Source: an uncultured Flavobacterium sp.
GTDB lineage: Bacteria > Bacteroidota > Bacteroidia > Flavobacteriales > Flavobacteriaceae
NCBI RefSeq assembly: GCF_943913405.1
Contig: NZ_CALTYA010000002.1
Location: forward strand, 1-64,000
Reading direction: 5' to 3'
DNA length: 64,000 bases
The notes beneath the pieces were generated by a model, which saw only the letters and a list, made by a program, of their open reading frames with translations, was not told the DNA's origin and made no database searches. Numbering within the stretch: the stretch's first letter is position 1; each line of letters begins with the position of its first letter. This document shows positions 53,917 through 63,418 of the stretch, piece by piece. The position numbers and the translations under genes are program-made.

Positions 53917-56904
53917 ATGAAAAACTTATATCTATTCTTTCTCATTTTTATGGGAACCATAACCGCATATGCCCAAAAGGAAGAAGGTGTCAATGAGAAA
54001 CAGACAATCTTGAGTCCTAATGGCATTTTAGACGATGTGTTTGACCACTATGGTAGAAAATACAAATTATCAGATTTGATAATTGCAAAAGAAACCAAAG
54101 ACGGAAAAGGAACCACAGCAAAAACAACTTTAATAACCTGCAATTCTGGTTATTTTAACCTCTATTTTGAGACTGGCTGCGGAATGGAAATCGTTGGAAA
54201 CCCAACTCATGACGCTCGAAGAGCCGTTGTTTGCAAGGTTTTTGAAGATTTATCAAATTTTATAAATTCTCCTTTATCCACGACTGGAAAAAAAGTAAAT
54301 ATTTGGATAAGAAACATTAACAATGTGATTACAGCACCAAATACGCCAGATGGCGTTTTAGGTCTTGCGTCTTCATTCTATACTATGCCCTACAATACAA
54401 CTTCAGGTTTTGGAGGGATTGTAGATAACGAAGTTTGGAAGACAATCCATACAGGAAATGATTCTTACACTAATGTATCATCTCCACTAAGCTCAACAGG
54501 AATAAGCTCAGGATCTTCAGGAATTTATTATCACGGAATGGCTGCTTTTAATTTTAACACAACAGACAATCCTTCAATTCCAAATAATCCAGCTATTAAC
54601 TGGCACACTAACCTAAGCACAAATGCGAGCAGCAATCTTTATGATCTGTATACAGTTCTTCTTCATGAAGGAACTCATGCTTTAGGCTTTGCAAGCTTAA
54701 TAAATGGCAATGGAAGCTCGAAATTTGGTCCTGGTTATAATTATTACAGCCGTTATGATCGCTTTTTGAAAAACAGCACAGCGCTTCAATTTTTATTGAC
54801 AAACACCAATGCGTGCTCGAGTATGTACAATTACAGTTTTAACAGCGCTCTAAATGCTTCAATTTTAGCACCAAATGCTTCAGCACAGCCTTGTAATTAT
54901 CAAACCACAGTTTGCAGATCGGCAATAAGATATGTTGGACTTTCAAATGTGCCCGTTTTTACACCTAACTGCTTTCAGCCGGCGAGTAGCTTGAGCCATT
55001 TTGAAGACCAATGTATAAGCGCACCTAATGCCAACAATAACAATTCTTACTTTACCATGGCTGATGCTATCGGAACTGGGATGACAAAGCGATATTTGAA
55101 ACCTGAAGAAAGAAATGTTCTGTGTGATTTAGGCTATACAGTCAACACTACATTTGGAAGTTCTGTTTTTAATGGAACATTCAATTATGGCGGTACTGCA
55201 TGTAGCGGCATAAAAGTAGCTGGAACTAACGACGGAATAAATTCGAATGGCGCTTATTCGTTTGTTGGTACCATTGGAGCAAACATAACACTTAGCGGTT
55301 TGTTAAATAATGATACAAATGCTGCAAGTTTTGAATGTTTGCAAGATGTCTTTTCTGCCGCTACATTTTCGGCTACTTCAGGTACGACTGCAACAAGCAT
55401 TACTTACAATACAAACGTAGCTGGTGTACACTTATTAAGATATGTTCCTGTTGATTCTTCAGGCCAAAGAGGAAATATAACCTATGTATATGTTTATGTT
55501 GGAAATTCGGATTGTACTCCTTCCCTTTGCAATATCGTAAATAATGGAACTTTCGAAAATTCTGTTCTATGCGGACAATTTGGCGTGAGCAATCCGCCAC
55601 CTACAGTTCCATGTTGGGCAAACTTATCACAGTCTCCAGATTTATTCAAAAGAAATTGCACAAACAACAGCATCTTCAACATTGGGGTTAGTACTTTTTA
55701 TAGCACTCCACCATCAGACAGCCATGATGGAGCTCCGAATAACAACTTCATAGGATTATTCTATAGATCTGACTATAAAGAGTCCTTACAAACTATCTTG
55801 GGAAGTCCGTTGATTCCAGGGCAAGAATACGTATTATCTTTTTGGGCAAAGGTAAATAATGGCAATACCTCTTCCACAAATGTTCCGATTCCTGTTAATT
55901 TCTCAAGTTTTCCTAGCATGTTGGCGCCAGTTAATCTAGCACTAAACAACTTTCAAGCGATTGTTCCAGGATCAGTACAATTGGTACCGACAACATTAAC
56001 ACCTAATGATAATACTTGGCATTTTTACAGTTACGCATTCACGTTTCCTACCACTGCAAGCAATCATGGAGCAATGGCAGTTTATACTGAGGCAAGTAAT
56101 TCAAGTAATTCCTATGTTTTTGTAGACGACATAAGCATTTCGCCATCAATAGTATTAGGCGCTTTAGAATTGCCGGTACAGATTTGCCTTAATGAGACTA
56201 TCACAAACTTGGAATCTCTCTTATCTTCAGTACCAACAAATGGAGTATTTGCTGGACCAGGAATTTCACTACAAGGAGGGTCTTATATATTCACTGCCTT
56301 AACGCCAGGCGTGGTAACGATTACGTACACTTACACAAATAATCTTGGCTGTCAGACAACAATTTCTGACACTATTACTGTCTTGCCAAATGGAACTCCA
56401 GGTTGCAGAACAGTGACTCCAAGTTGTCCGAGTGATTATGTATTTAGTGTTCCAGAACCTGCATCGTTGCAAACTTATCAGGCTTCAAATACTATTACTA
56501 CAACAACCAACTATATTGTTCCATCTGGATATGACATTACGTTAACTGCAGGAAAAGCAATTACAATAAAAGCAATGACGCATATTCAAAACGGAAGTGT
56601 TTTTCTAGCTAAAATCCAGCCATGTGCTCAACTTATGACAGCCAAGAAAAAACAGGAGGTTGCGAACATTGATAAGCTTAGAGCCTATCCAAATCCTGCT
56701 TCAGGCCAAATAAGTATTGAATCAGGAAAAGAAATGGCAGAGCTTTCATTAATTTCTATTGAAGGCAGAGTGATTATATCTAAAAAACTAGGAAATACGA
56801 ATTTCCACCAATTAGATATAGCTTCTTACCAAAACGGAATTTACATCTTAACAGTAAAAAATGCTGATGGAACGTCAGAAGTAATCAAAATCATCAAGCA
56901 ATAA
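53917..56904 (+). CDS. Large secreted HExxH protein with T9SS sorting domain
   Basis: 995 aa. Signal peptide (~1-19), then a catalytic-type region with HEGTHALGF (His250, Glu251, His254), a zincin motif; the third ligand is not obvious. Next come a Cys-rich stretch, a beta-rich segment (SGLLNNDTNAASFECLQD), a galactose-binding-like module (NGTFENSVLCGQFG to FVDDISISP), a Cys-flanked region (YDITLTAGKAITIKAMTHI) shared with the M43 protease, and a sorting domain (LRAYPNPASGQISIES to IKIIKQ). Predicted surface or extracellular metallopeptidase of uncertain family. Confidence 0.88.
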   Translation: MKNLYLFFLIFMGTITAYAQKEEGVNEKQTILSPNGILDDVFDHYGRKYKLSDLIIAKETKDGKGTTAKTTLITCNSGYFNLYFETGCGMEIVGNPTHDARRAVVCKVFEDLSNFINSPLSTTGKKVNIWIRNINNVITAPNTPDGVLGLASSFYTMPYNTTSGFGGIVDNEVWKTIHTGNDSYTNVSSPLSSTGISSGSSGIYYHGMAAFNFNTTDNPSIPNNPAINWHTNLSTNASSNLYDLYTVLLHEGTHALGFASLINGNGSSKFGPGYNYYSRYDRFLKNSTALQFLLTNTNACSSMYNYSFNSALNASILAPNASAQPCNYQTTVCRSAIRYVGLSNVPVFTPNCFQPASSLSHFEDQCISAPNANNNNSYFTMADAIGTGMTKRYLKPEERNVLCDLGYTVNTTFGSSVFNGTFNYGGTACSGIKVAGTNDGINSNGAYSFVGTIGANITLSGLLNNDTNAASFECLQDVFSAATFSATSGTTATSITYNTNVAGVHLLRYVPVDSSGQRGNITYVYVYVGNSDCTPSLCNIVNNGTFENSVLCGQFGVSNPPPTVPCWANLSQSPDLFKRNCTNNSIFNIGVSTFYSTPPSDSHDGAPNNNFIGLFYRSDYKESLQTILGSPLIPGQEYVLSFWAKVNNGNTSSTNVPIPVNFSSFPSMLAPVNLALNNFQAIVPGSVQLVPTTLTPNDNTWHFYSYAFTFPTTASNHGAMAVYTEASNSSNSYVFVDDISISPSIVLGALELPVQICLNETITNLESLLSSVPTNGVFAGPGISLQGGSYIFTALTPGVVTITYTYTNNLGCQTTISDTITVLPNGTPGCRTVTPSCPSDYVFSVPEPASLQTYQASNTITTTTNYIVPSGYDITLTAGKAITIKAMTHIQNGSVFLAKIQPCAQLMTAKKKQEVANIDKLRAYPNPASGQISIESGKEMAELSLISIEGRVIISKKLGNTNFHQLDIASYQNGIYILTVKNADGTSEVIKIIKQ

Positions 56905-56922
56905 TTTAATTCTAAATTTTCT

Positions 56923-56956
56923 AAAAGCTCCAATTCACGTTGGAGCTTTTTTATTT
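56923..56956 (+). terminator. Terminator after second protease module
   Basis: AAAAGCTCCAA (56923-56933) and TTGGAGCTTTT (56940-56950), then a T-run. Confidence 0.85.
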
Positions 56957-56958
56957 TA

Positions 56959-56966
56959 TACCTTTG
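56959..56966 (+). promoter_or_regulatory. Promoter -7 element of LuxE-like gene
   Basis: TACCTTTG (TAnnTTTG), overlapping the end of the preceding terminator and 16 bp before the TTG start at 56983. Confidence 0.6.
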
Positions 56967-56982
56967 CTAAAAATAATTCCCA

Positions 56983-57963
56983 TTGATTTCACCAGCCGAC
57001 ATTTTCAGCATTTCAAGCAACAAGCAATTTGAGAAAATTGCCTTAAAAGTTTTCCGTTTTCAATATGACAACAATGTGGTCTATCGTGAATTCTGCCAAT
57101 ACTTGAATGTAGAAAAACACGACGTGAAATCATTGCAGCAGATTCCGTTTCTGCCAATTCAGTTCTTCAAAAGCCACGAAGTTTTATCTTCCGAAGAAAA
57201 AATTCAAGAAACGTTTACCAGTTCTGGAACTACCGGAATGACAACTTCAAGACATTTGGTTACTGACATTACTTTATACGAAGAAAGTTATAGAAAAGCC
57301 TTTTCACAATTCTACGGAAACATTGAAAACTATGCCGTTTTAGCCTTGCTCCCATCCTATTTAGACCGAGAAGGTTCATCTTTGATTTATATGGTTGATG
57401 ATTTAATCAAATTATCAAACCATTCCGAAAGCGGTTTTTACCTCAACAATTATGATGAATTAATTCAAAAGTTAATCGAACTAGATTCCGCTGGAGAAAA
57501 CATAATTTTAATCGGAGTTACGTATGCTTTATTAGATTTGATCGAAAGGCAAAACTTCCAATTAAGAAACACAATCATCATGGAAACCGGCGGCATGAAA
57601 GGCCGAAGAAAAGAAATGATCCGCGAAGAATTGCACGATTTGCTCTGCAAAGGTTTTGGAGTCGACGCCATCCATTCAGAATATGGAATGACAGAATTGC
57701 TTTCTCAAGCGTATTCTCTCGGCCACGGTGTTTTTGAATGCCCCAACTGGATGCAGATTTTAATCCGTGACACAGAAGACGCTTTGTCTTACATAGAAAA
57801 CGGAAAAACCGGTGGCATAAACGTCATCGACTTAGCCAATATAAATTCCTGTTCCTTTATCGCTACGCAAGATTTAGGCAAAAAAAAGCCCAACAATTCT
57901 TTCGAAGTATTGGGCCGTTTTGATAATTCTGACATCCGCGGATGCAATCTTATGGTTCTTTAA
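56983..57963 (+). CDS. LuxE/PaaK-family acyltransferase, TTG start
   Basis: 326 aa. FTSSGTTGMTTSRH (AMP-binding P-loop-like), METGGMKGRRKEM and DAIHSEYGMTELLSQAY are the adenylate-forming motifs of LuxE acyl-protein synthetases and PaaK CoA ligases. It probably activates a carboxylic acid. An in-frame stop at 56974-56976 leaves TTG at 56983 as the only start before the conserved N terminus. Single gene; no luciferase partners nearby. Confidence 0.85.
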   Translation: MISPADIFSISSNKQFEKIALKVFRFQYDNNVVYREFCQYLNVEKHDVKSLQQIPFLPIQFFKSHEVLSSEEKIQETFTSSGTTGMTTSRHLVTDITLYEESYRKAFSQFYGNIENYAVLALLPSYLDREGSSLIYMVDDLIKLSNHSESGFYLNNYDELIQKLIELDSAGENIILIGVTYALLDLIERQNFQLRNTIIMETGGMKGRRKEMIREELHDLLCKGFGVDAIHSEYGMTELLSQAYSLGHGVFECPNWMQILIRDTEDALSYIENGKTGGINVIDLANINSCSFIATQDLGKKKPNNSFEVLGRFDNSDIRGCNLMVL

Positions 57964-58026
57964 TTAAGTTTAAAAGGCATTTGTGATTTTTGCGTTAAGG
58001 CTATCAAACTCTTAACTAACAAACTT

Positions 58027-59322
58027 TTAAACTATTCTCAGAACAAAATAATTTTTCTTTCCACTCTGCAATAACACAAACTCATTGTTTATCAAATCTT
58101 TCGCTGTTAACACGAAATCTTCTTTTATCTTTTCTCTATTTACAGAAATCGAATTGGCTGTCAAAGCTCTTCTCGCCTCACCATTCGATTTAAAGAAACC
58201 TGACTTTTCATTCAAGACAGAAACAATATCGATTCCGTTCTCAATATCAGTTCTCGAAATTTCCGCTTGCGGCACACCGTCAAAAACTTCCAAGAAAGTC
58301 GCTCCGTCCAATTGCTTCAAATCATCAGAAGTAGCATTTCCAAACAAAATATTCGAAGCCTGAATCGCTTTTTCCAATTCCTCTTTTGAATGCACAAAAG
58401 TTGTAATCTCGTCAGCCAATCTGCGTTGTAAAACTCTCAAATGCGGCGCCGTTTTGTGCTCTTCAATCAAAGCATCAATCGTTTCTTTATCTAAAAATGT
58501 AAAGATTTTGATATATTTTTCAGCGTCAACATCCGTCGTATTTACCCAAAACTGATAAAATTTATAAACCGAAGTTTTGTCCGCATCCAGCCAAATATTC
58601 CCGCCTTCTGATTTTCCAAATTTTGAACCGTCAGCTTTTGTAATCAATGGTGTTGTCAAAGCGTAAGCCTTTGCGCTTTCGCCACCCATTCTGCGCACTA
58701 ATTCCGTTCCAGTCGTGATATTTCCCCACTGGTCAGAACCGCCCATTTGCAAAAGACAGTTGTGATTTTTATACAAATGATAGAAATCATATCCTTGAAT
58801 CAACTGGTACGTAAACTCGGTAAAAGACATTCCTTCGCCTTCACCGCTGAATCTTTTTTTCACAGAATCCTTCGCCATCATATAATTCACCGTGATGCGT
58901 TTTCCCACCTCGCGCGCAAAATCAATAAACGAAAATTCCTTCATCCAGTCATAGTTGTTCACCATCACCGGCGCATTTTTATCGGTAGAATTAAAGTCTA
59001 AAAAACGAGAAAGCACACTTTTGATACCCGCCACATTTTTCGCCAAAGTTTCTTCGTTCAGCAAGTTTCTGTCCTCAGATTTTCCCGAAGGATCACCAAT
59101 CATCCCAGTCGCACCACCAACCAAAGCAATCGGCTGATGACCAAAATTCTTCAAATGAACCAGCAAAATAATCTGGACCATGCTTCCAATATGCAACGAA
59201 TCCGCCGTCGGGTCAAAACCAATATATGCCGTCGTCACTTCCTTCAGCAATTGCTCTTCCGTCCCCGGCATACTGTCAGCATACAGCCCGCGCCACTTTA
59301 ATTCTTCAACTAGATTCTTCAT
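58027..59322 (-). CDS. tyrS: Tyrosyl-tRNA synthetase
   Basis: 431 aa, full length. The class I HIGH motif (DSLHIGSM, ~41-47), the tyrosine pocket (YQLIQGYDFYHLY, GGSDQWGN) and the KMSKS equivalent (KFGKSEGG) are present, with a C-terminal S4 domain (~365-431). Minus-strand promoter TATCTTTG at 59342-59349. Confidence 0.97.
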   Translation of the reverse strand: MKNLVEELKWRGLYADSMPGTEEQLLKEVTTAYIGFDPTADSLHIGSMVQIILLVHLKNFGHQPIALVGGATGMIGDPSGKSEDRNLLNEETLAKNVAGIKSVLSRFLDFNSTDKNAPVMVNNYDWMKEFSFIDFAREVGKRITVNYMMAKDSVKKRFSGEGEGMSFTEFTYQLIQGYDFYHLYKNHNCLLQMGGSDQWGNITTGTELVRRMGGESAKAYALTTPLITKADGSKFGKSEGGNIWLDADKTSVYKFYQFWVNTTDVDAEKYIKIFTFLDKETIDALIEEHKTAPHLRVLQRRLADEITTFVHSKEELEKAIQASNILFGNATSDDLKQLDGATFLEVFDGVPQAEISRTDIENGIDIVSVLNEKSGFFKSNGEARRALTANSISVNREKIKEDFVLTAKDLINNEFVLLQSGKKNYFVLRIV

Positions 59323-59341
59323 TTTTGTAAAATAATTTGCG

Positions 59342-59349
59342 CAAAGATA
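59342..59349 (-). promoter_or_regulatory. Promoter -7 element of tyrS
   Basis: Minus-strand TATCTTTG (TAnnTTTG), 20 bp before the ATG at 59322. Confidence 0.65.
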
Positions 59350-59366
59350 GTTTTAATTAGAAAATT

Positions 59367-59665
59367 AGCGAATTAGAAAATTAGAATTTTTGACAATTAA
59401 ATTCTGTTATTTCTGCACAAACAGCATTGTCATCCCGAGCGCAGTCGAGGGACCACGATATATTTTCTTTGAGAATTATCAGAAGCGAAACTTTAGTATT
59501 TTTAGAAACAACAGTCCCGCTTTCTGCAGTAGCTTTTCTCCGAAAACGGAAGAAAAGGCTACGGCCGCCAATCGGGGCTATCGAAAAACTGCTTGATTTT
59601 TAGAAACCCCAGCCCGATCTTTGCCGCGATGACGTTCTAAAAATTTTCTAATTTTCTAATTCGCT
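59367..59665. repeat. ~300-bp fold-back element with ~25-bp terminal inverted repeats
   Basis: AGCGAATTAGAAAATTAG plus a T-run (59367-59391) is mirrored at 59639-59665 (two-base indel). Inside, GTCATCCCGAGCGCAGTCGA (from ~59430) faces GCGATGAC near the other end, and a central hairpin (TAGCTTTTCTCCG with CGGAAGAAAAGGCTA, ~59529-59565) caps it. I see no protein gene. It resembles dispersed repeats common in Flavobacterium genomes and fills the gap between tyrS and the epimerase gene. Confidence 0.65.
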
Positions 59666-59681
59666 TATCATCTAATTACCC

Positions 59682-59689
59682 TATTTTTG
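59682..59689 (+). promoter_or_regulatory. Promoter -7 element close to epimerase start
   Basis: TATTTTTG (TAnnTTTG) ends five bases before the ATG at 59695; a leaderless transcript is likely. Confidence 0.6.
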
Positions 59690-59694
59690 TAACT

Positions 59695-60687
59695 ATGATT
59701 CTAGTCACAGGCGCCACCGGATTAGTAGGTTCTCACCTACTTTTACAACTTCTCGAAAACGGAGAAGAAGTCCGTGCTTTATATAGAAACCATAAAAATA
59801 TCCAAAAAACAAAAGCCTTTTTCCACTGGAAAAACCAATCTGATTTATTCGAAAAAATAAACTGGATTCAAGGCTGTATCACTGATGTTCCGTCCTTGGA
59901 AGAAGTTTTCAAAAACATAGATTACGTTTACCATTGCGCTGCTTTAATCTCCTTTGATCCAAATGACGAAGAAAAACTCCGAAAAATAAACATCGAAGGA
60001 ACCGCTAATATTGTCAATTTTTCTTTAGCCAATAAAGTAAAAAAACTCTGTTATGTCAGTTCTATCGCCGCACTTGGAGATTTGCAAGAACACGAAACCA
60101 TCATCACCGAAGAAACCGATTGGAATCCAGAAAAGCCCCACAGCGATTATGCCATCACAAAATATGGCGCTGAAATGGAAGTCTGGCGGGGCCAAGAAGA
60201 AGGTTTAGATACAATTGTAGTAAATCCTGGCGTAATTTTAGGCCCTGGTTTCTGGCAAAACGGAAGCAGCGAAATCTTCCGAAGAATTAAAAAAGGCCTG
60301 AAATTTTACACCAAAGGCGCATCCGGATTTATCAGCGTGGAAGAAGTTGTAAAAACCATGTATTTTTTAATGAAAAGCGATATCAAAAAAGAAAGATTTA
60401 CGCTGGTAGAAAAAAATTACAGCTATCAAGAACTTTCGAATAAAATCGCTGATGCCTTGCAAGTAAAAAGACCGAATATGCCCGTAAAACCATGGATGAC
60501 AAATTTAGCTTGGCGAATCGATTGGCTTTTCTCCCCACTTTTTTTCAGGAAAAGAAAATTGTCAAGAGCCATGGCAAAATCAATGCACACGGAAACATTA
60601 TTTGACAATTCAAAAATAAAAAAGGCCTGCAACATTGAGTTTGCAAGCCTTGATGAGTATATTAAAAAAGTAAGCTCTACTTATTAA
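59695..60687 (+). CDS. NAD(P)-dependent epimerase/dehydratase (extended SDR)
   Basis: 330 aa. Rossmann motif TGATGLVGSHLL (~5-16), VYHCAALISF, catalytic YAITKYGAE (YxxxK) and NPGVILGPGFW are hallmarks of extended short-chain dehydrogenases such as dihydroflavonol reductase-like proteins. Substrate unknown. Its 3' end overlaps the convergent DUF4296 gene by 11 bp. Confidence 0.88.
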   Translation: MILVTGATGLVGSHLLLQLLENGEEVRALYRNHKNIQKTKAFFHWKNQSDLFEKINWIQGCITDVPSLEEVFKNIDYVYHCAALISFDPNDEEKLRKINIEGTANIVNFSLANKVKKLCYVSSIAALGDLQEHETIITEETDWNPEKPHSDYAITKYGAEMEVWRGQEEGLDTIVVNPGVILGPGFWQNGSSEIFRRIKKGLKFYTKGASGFISVEEVVKTMYFLMKSDIKKERFTLVEKNYSYQELSNKIADALQVKRPNMPVKPWMTNLAWRIDWLFSPLFFRKRKLSRAMAKSMHTETLFDNSKIKKACNIEFASLDEYIKKVSSTY

Positions 60688-61087
60688 TTCTAGGTTTTTT
60701 GTTCAGCGTATCTGAAGATTTCTTCAAATTTAATTTCTCTTCCCTTTTTGCCAAAGTATCCGCTTTCACTTTATTGGCGATCAATCTTTCATTAACTCGA
60801 TTGAACATTCGGTTGTAAGCCGCAACATCTGAGGCATAATAACGATTGCTGTTTGCAAACTGGAGGCTGTCGATTTTATATTTTTTATAAATGTAATTTG
60901 CCACATCCACTTTATTCGAATCTAAAGTAGCTTGATAGCCGCCACGCATTGCCTGAAGCAATGTAAGGTCGTAGATAATATCATCCATCTTTTCTTTTTC
61001 GATCAAATTATCCGGCTTTTCAATTGCTTTTTGTCCACAAGAAACCAGAAAGCTAAAGCCTATAAAAAATAAAAAAAAGTTCTTCAT
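60677..61087 (-). CDS. DUF4296 lipoprotein
   Basis: 136 aa with lipobox FSFLVSCGQ (Cys17). PDNLIEKEKMDDIIYDLTLLQAMRGG is the DUF4296 signature, a small helical periplasmic lipoprotein family of Bacteroidota with unknown role. It lies 10 bp downstream of dihydroorotase in a minus-strand operon. The C-terminal tail is Lys/Asp-rich. Confidence 0.88.
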   Translation of the reverse strand: MKNFFLFFIGFSFLVSCGQKAIEKPDNLIEKEKMDDIIYDLTLLQAMRGGYQATLDSNKVDVANYIYKKYKIDSLQFANSNRYYASDVAAYNRMFNRVNERLIANKVKADTLAKREEKLNLKKSSDTLNKKPRINK

Positions 61088-61097
61088 ATTCTTTTAA

Positions 61098-62438
61098 TTA
61101 GCGGTCAAACTGAAGTCTTTTTCCAGCCTTAACATCTTTGACTTTAAAGTTGTTATAAACCAATTCGCCGTTTACAAAGGTATGGGTAATTCTTGATTTA
61201 AACGTAAAACCTTCAAACGGAGACCAGCCGCATTTGTATAAAATATTCTCTTTCTTCACGCTCCAAGGCAATCCAGAATTTACCAAAACCAAGTCAGCAT
61301 AATAACCTTCCTTGATGAAACCGCGCTTTTCGATTTTGAAAATCTTTGCCGGATTGTGTGCCATTTTCTCTACGATTTTCTCCACAGAAATTTTTCCTTG
61401 GTGAAAAGCTTCGAACATCGCCACAACCGCATGCTGTACCAACGGACCACCAGAAGGCGCCGAAGTATAAACATTTTTCTTTTCTTCTAAAGTATGAGGC
61501 GCGTGATCGGTTGCGATAACATCGATTCTGTCGTCTAGCAAGGCTTCCCACAATTGATCTTTGTCGGCTTGCGTTTTAATCGCAGGATTCCATTTGATCA
61601 AGCTTCCTTTTTTATCATAATCGGCATCGGTGAACCAAAGATGGTGAACACAAACCTCTGCCGTGATTTTTTTATCTTCTAACGGAATTTTATTGCTGAA
61701 TAATTTCGTCTCTTTTCCTGTAGAAAGGTGAAAAACGTGCAATCTCGCTCCGGTTTTCTTCGCCAATTCAATCGCTCTCGAAGACGAAATAAAACAAGCT
61801 TCCTCGCTTCTGATCAAAGGATGAAATTTCATCGGAATATCATCACCGTATTCTTCTTTGTATTTTTCAAGATTTGCTTTAATCGTAGCTTCATCTTCAC
61901 AGTGAACTGCAATCAACAAAGGCGTGCTGGAAAATATTTTCTCTAAAACTTCTTCATTGTCAACCAGCATATTTCCTGTTGAAGAACCTAAAAATAACTT
62001 TAGACCCGCAACGGTTTTTGGATCAACTTTTAGAATTTCCTCTAAATTGTCATTGGTTCCGCCAAACATAAAAGAGTAATTCGCTGCTGATTTCTCTGCT
62101 GCAATTGCAAATTTTTCTTCTAATAATTCGATAGTCGTTGACTGCGGGTTTGTATTTGGCATTTCAATAAACGACGTGATGCCACCAGCAACTGCCGCTC
62201 TTGATTCAGAGGCAATGTCGCCTTTGTGCGTCAAACCTGGTTCGCGAAAATGCACTTGGTCATCAATCGCTCCAGGAATTAGGTAATTTCCCTCGGCATT
62301 GATAATTTTAGTTGCAGAAGATTTCGCGCTGATAGTTTCAGCAATTTCTACAATAAATTCGTTTTCAATTAAAACGTCTCCTTCAAATATAGTCCCTTCA
62401 TTAACTATCTTGGCATTCTTAATCAAAACACTTTTCAT
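61098..62438 (-). CDS. pyrC: Dihydroorotase
   Basis: 446 aa from the ATG at 62438 (MKSVLIKNAKIVNEG), which is preceded by a purine-rich AAAGAG; an upstream ATG at 62465 would add nine residues. Amidohydrolase fold: DDQVHFREPGLTHKGD, HCEDEATI, LHVFHLSTGKET and IATDHAPHTLEEK supply metal ligands and catalytic Asp. The usual HxH reads QVH, as often in this phylum. It closes carbamoyl aspartate to dihydroorotate in pyrimidine synthesis. Middle gene of a minus-strand operon (glycosyltransferase, pyrC, DUF4296). Confidence 0.93.
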   Translation of the reverse strand: MKSVLIKNAKIVNEGTIFEGDVLIENEFIVEIAETISAKSSATKIINAEGNYLIPGAIDDQVHFREPGLTHKGDIASESRAAVAGGITSFIEMPNTNPQSTTIELLEEKFAIAAEKSAANYSFMFGGTNDNLEEILKVDPKTVAGLKLFLGSSTGNMLVDNEEVLEKIFSSTPLLIAVHCEDEATIKANLEKYKEEYGDDIPMKFHPLIRSEEACFISSSRAIELAKKTGARLHVFHLSTGKETKLFSNKIPLEDKKITAEVCVHHLWFTDADYDKKGSLIKWNPAIKTQADKDQLWEALLDDRIDVIATDHAPHTLEEKKNVYTSAPSGGPLVQHAVVAMFEAFHQGKISVEKIVEKMAHNPAKIFKIEKRGFIKEGYYADLVLVNSGLPWSVKKENILYKCGWSPFEGFTFKSRITHTFVNGELVYNNFKVKDVKAGKRLQFDR

Positions 62439-62485
62439 CTCTTTCTTTGTATCGGTAGTAAACATTTCAACAGAATAATTTCTGC

Positions 62486-63211
62486 CTATAAAGTATTAAA
62501 TATTTTTTTTATTCGTAAGGCTAAAACTCCAAAAACGGCTTCTTTTATAATCGAATTGCTCATTTTTGACTGCCCTTTCGTGCGATCTGTGAAGATAATT
62601 GGCACTTCGATGATCTTATAATTTTTGGCAAAAGCCCTATATTTCATTTCAATCTGAAAGGCATAACCGATAAATTTTATTCGGTCAAGATTAATTCCTT
62701 CCAAGACATTTCTTTTGTAGCAGATAAATCCTGCTGTGGCGTCTTGAATCTGCATTCCGGTAATCATTCTGACATAAACCGAAGCGAAATAAGAAAGCAA
62801 AACACGGCTTAATGGCCAATTGACAACGTTCACGCCGGTTACATATCTTGAACCAATTGCAACTTCATAAATCCCAAATTTGCAGGCATCATAAAGCTTT
62901 TCAAGGTCATTTGGATTGTGCGAAAAATCGGCATCCATTTCAAAAACATATTCATAATGGTGTTCGAGCGCCCACTTGAAACCATGTACGTAAGCAGTAC
63001 CTAATCCGGATTTCTTTGTACGCTGTTCCATAAAAAGCCTATCGGGAAATTCGTGTTGCAGCTCGATTACTTTTTGGGCAGTTTTATCTGGAGAATTGTC
63101 GTCAATAATCAGGATGTGAAACGGCTTTTGCAGAGAAAATACAGCTCTGATGATGCTTTCGATGTTTTCAATTTCGTTATAAGTTGGAATTATAACAATG
63201 CCGTCGTTCAT
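62486..63211 (-). CDS. Polyprenol-phosphate mannosyltransferase-like GT2 enzyme
   Basis: 241 aa. VIIPTYNEIENIESII, ILIIDDNSPDKTAQ and VFEMDADFSHNPNDL (DxD) match dolichol/polyprenol-phosphate mannose synthase. No C-terminal membrane helices, so it is the short soluble form; the acceptor is presumably a polyprenol phosphate. First gene of the operon with pyrC. Minus-strand promoter TACTTTTG at 63234-63241. Confidence 0.92.
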   Translation of the reverse strand: MNDGIVIIPTYNEIENIESIIRAVFSLQKPFHILIIDDNSPDKTAQKVIELQHEFPDRLFMEQRTKKSGLGTAYVHGFKWALEHHYEYVFEMDADFSHNPNDLEKLYDACKFGIYEVAIGSRYVTGVNVVNWPLSRVLLSYFASVYVRMITGMQIQDATAGFICYKRNVLEGINLDRIKFIGYAFQIEMKYRAFAKNYKIIEVPIIFTDRTKGQSKMSNSIIKEAVFGVLALRIKKIFNTL

Positions 63212-63233
63212 ATTTTCACATAAAATTTCAGGA

Positions 63234-63241
63234 CAAAAGTA
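63234..63241 (-). promoter_or_regulatory. Promoter -7 element of the GT2-pyrC operon
   Basis: Minus-strand TACTTTTG (TAnnTTTG), 23 bp before the ATG at 63211. Confidence 0.65.
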
Positions 63242-63406
63242 AACTTTTTATAGCTGATGATTCATAATAAAATTATAATAATGTGATTGATTTTGTTTTT
63301 TAGAATCAAGCTAATTAAGAATCAAGCATTTCTAGCTCAGACAAAAGCTTGTAGCAGATGGCTGGATTAGCCTCAAAAAAAATAAAAAAATGGCGAAAAA
63401 TTTGAT

Positions 63407-63414
63407 TATTTTTG
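63407..63414 (+). promoter_or_regulatory. Promoter -7 element of DUF4271 gene
   Basis: TATTTTTG (TAnnTTTG) ends four bases before the ATG at 63419. Confidence 0.6.
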
Positions 63415-63418
63415 CGCT

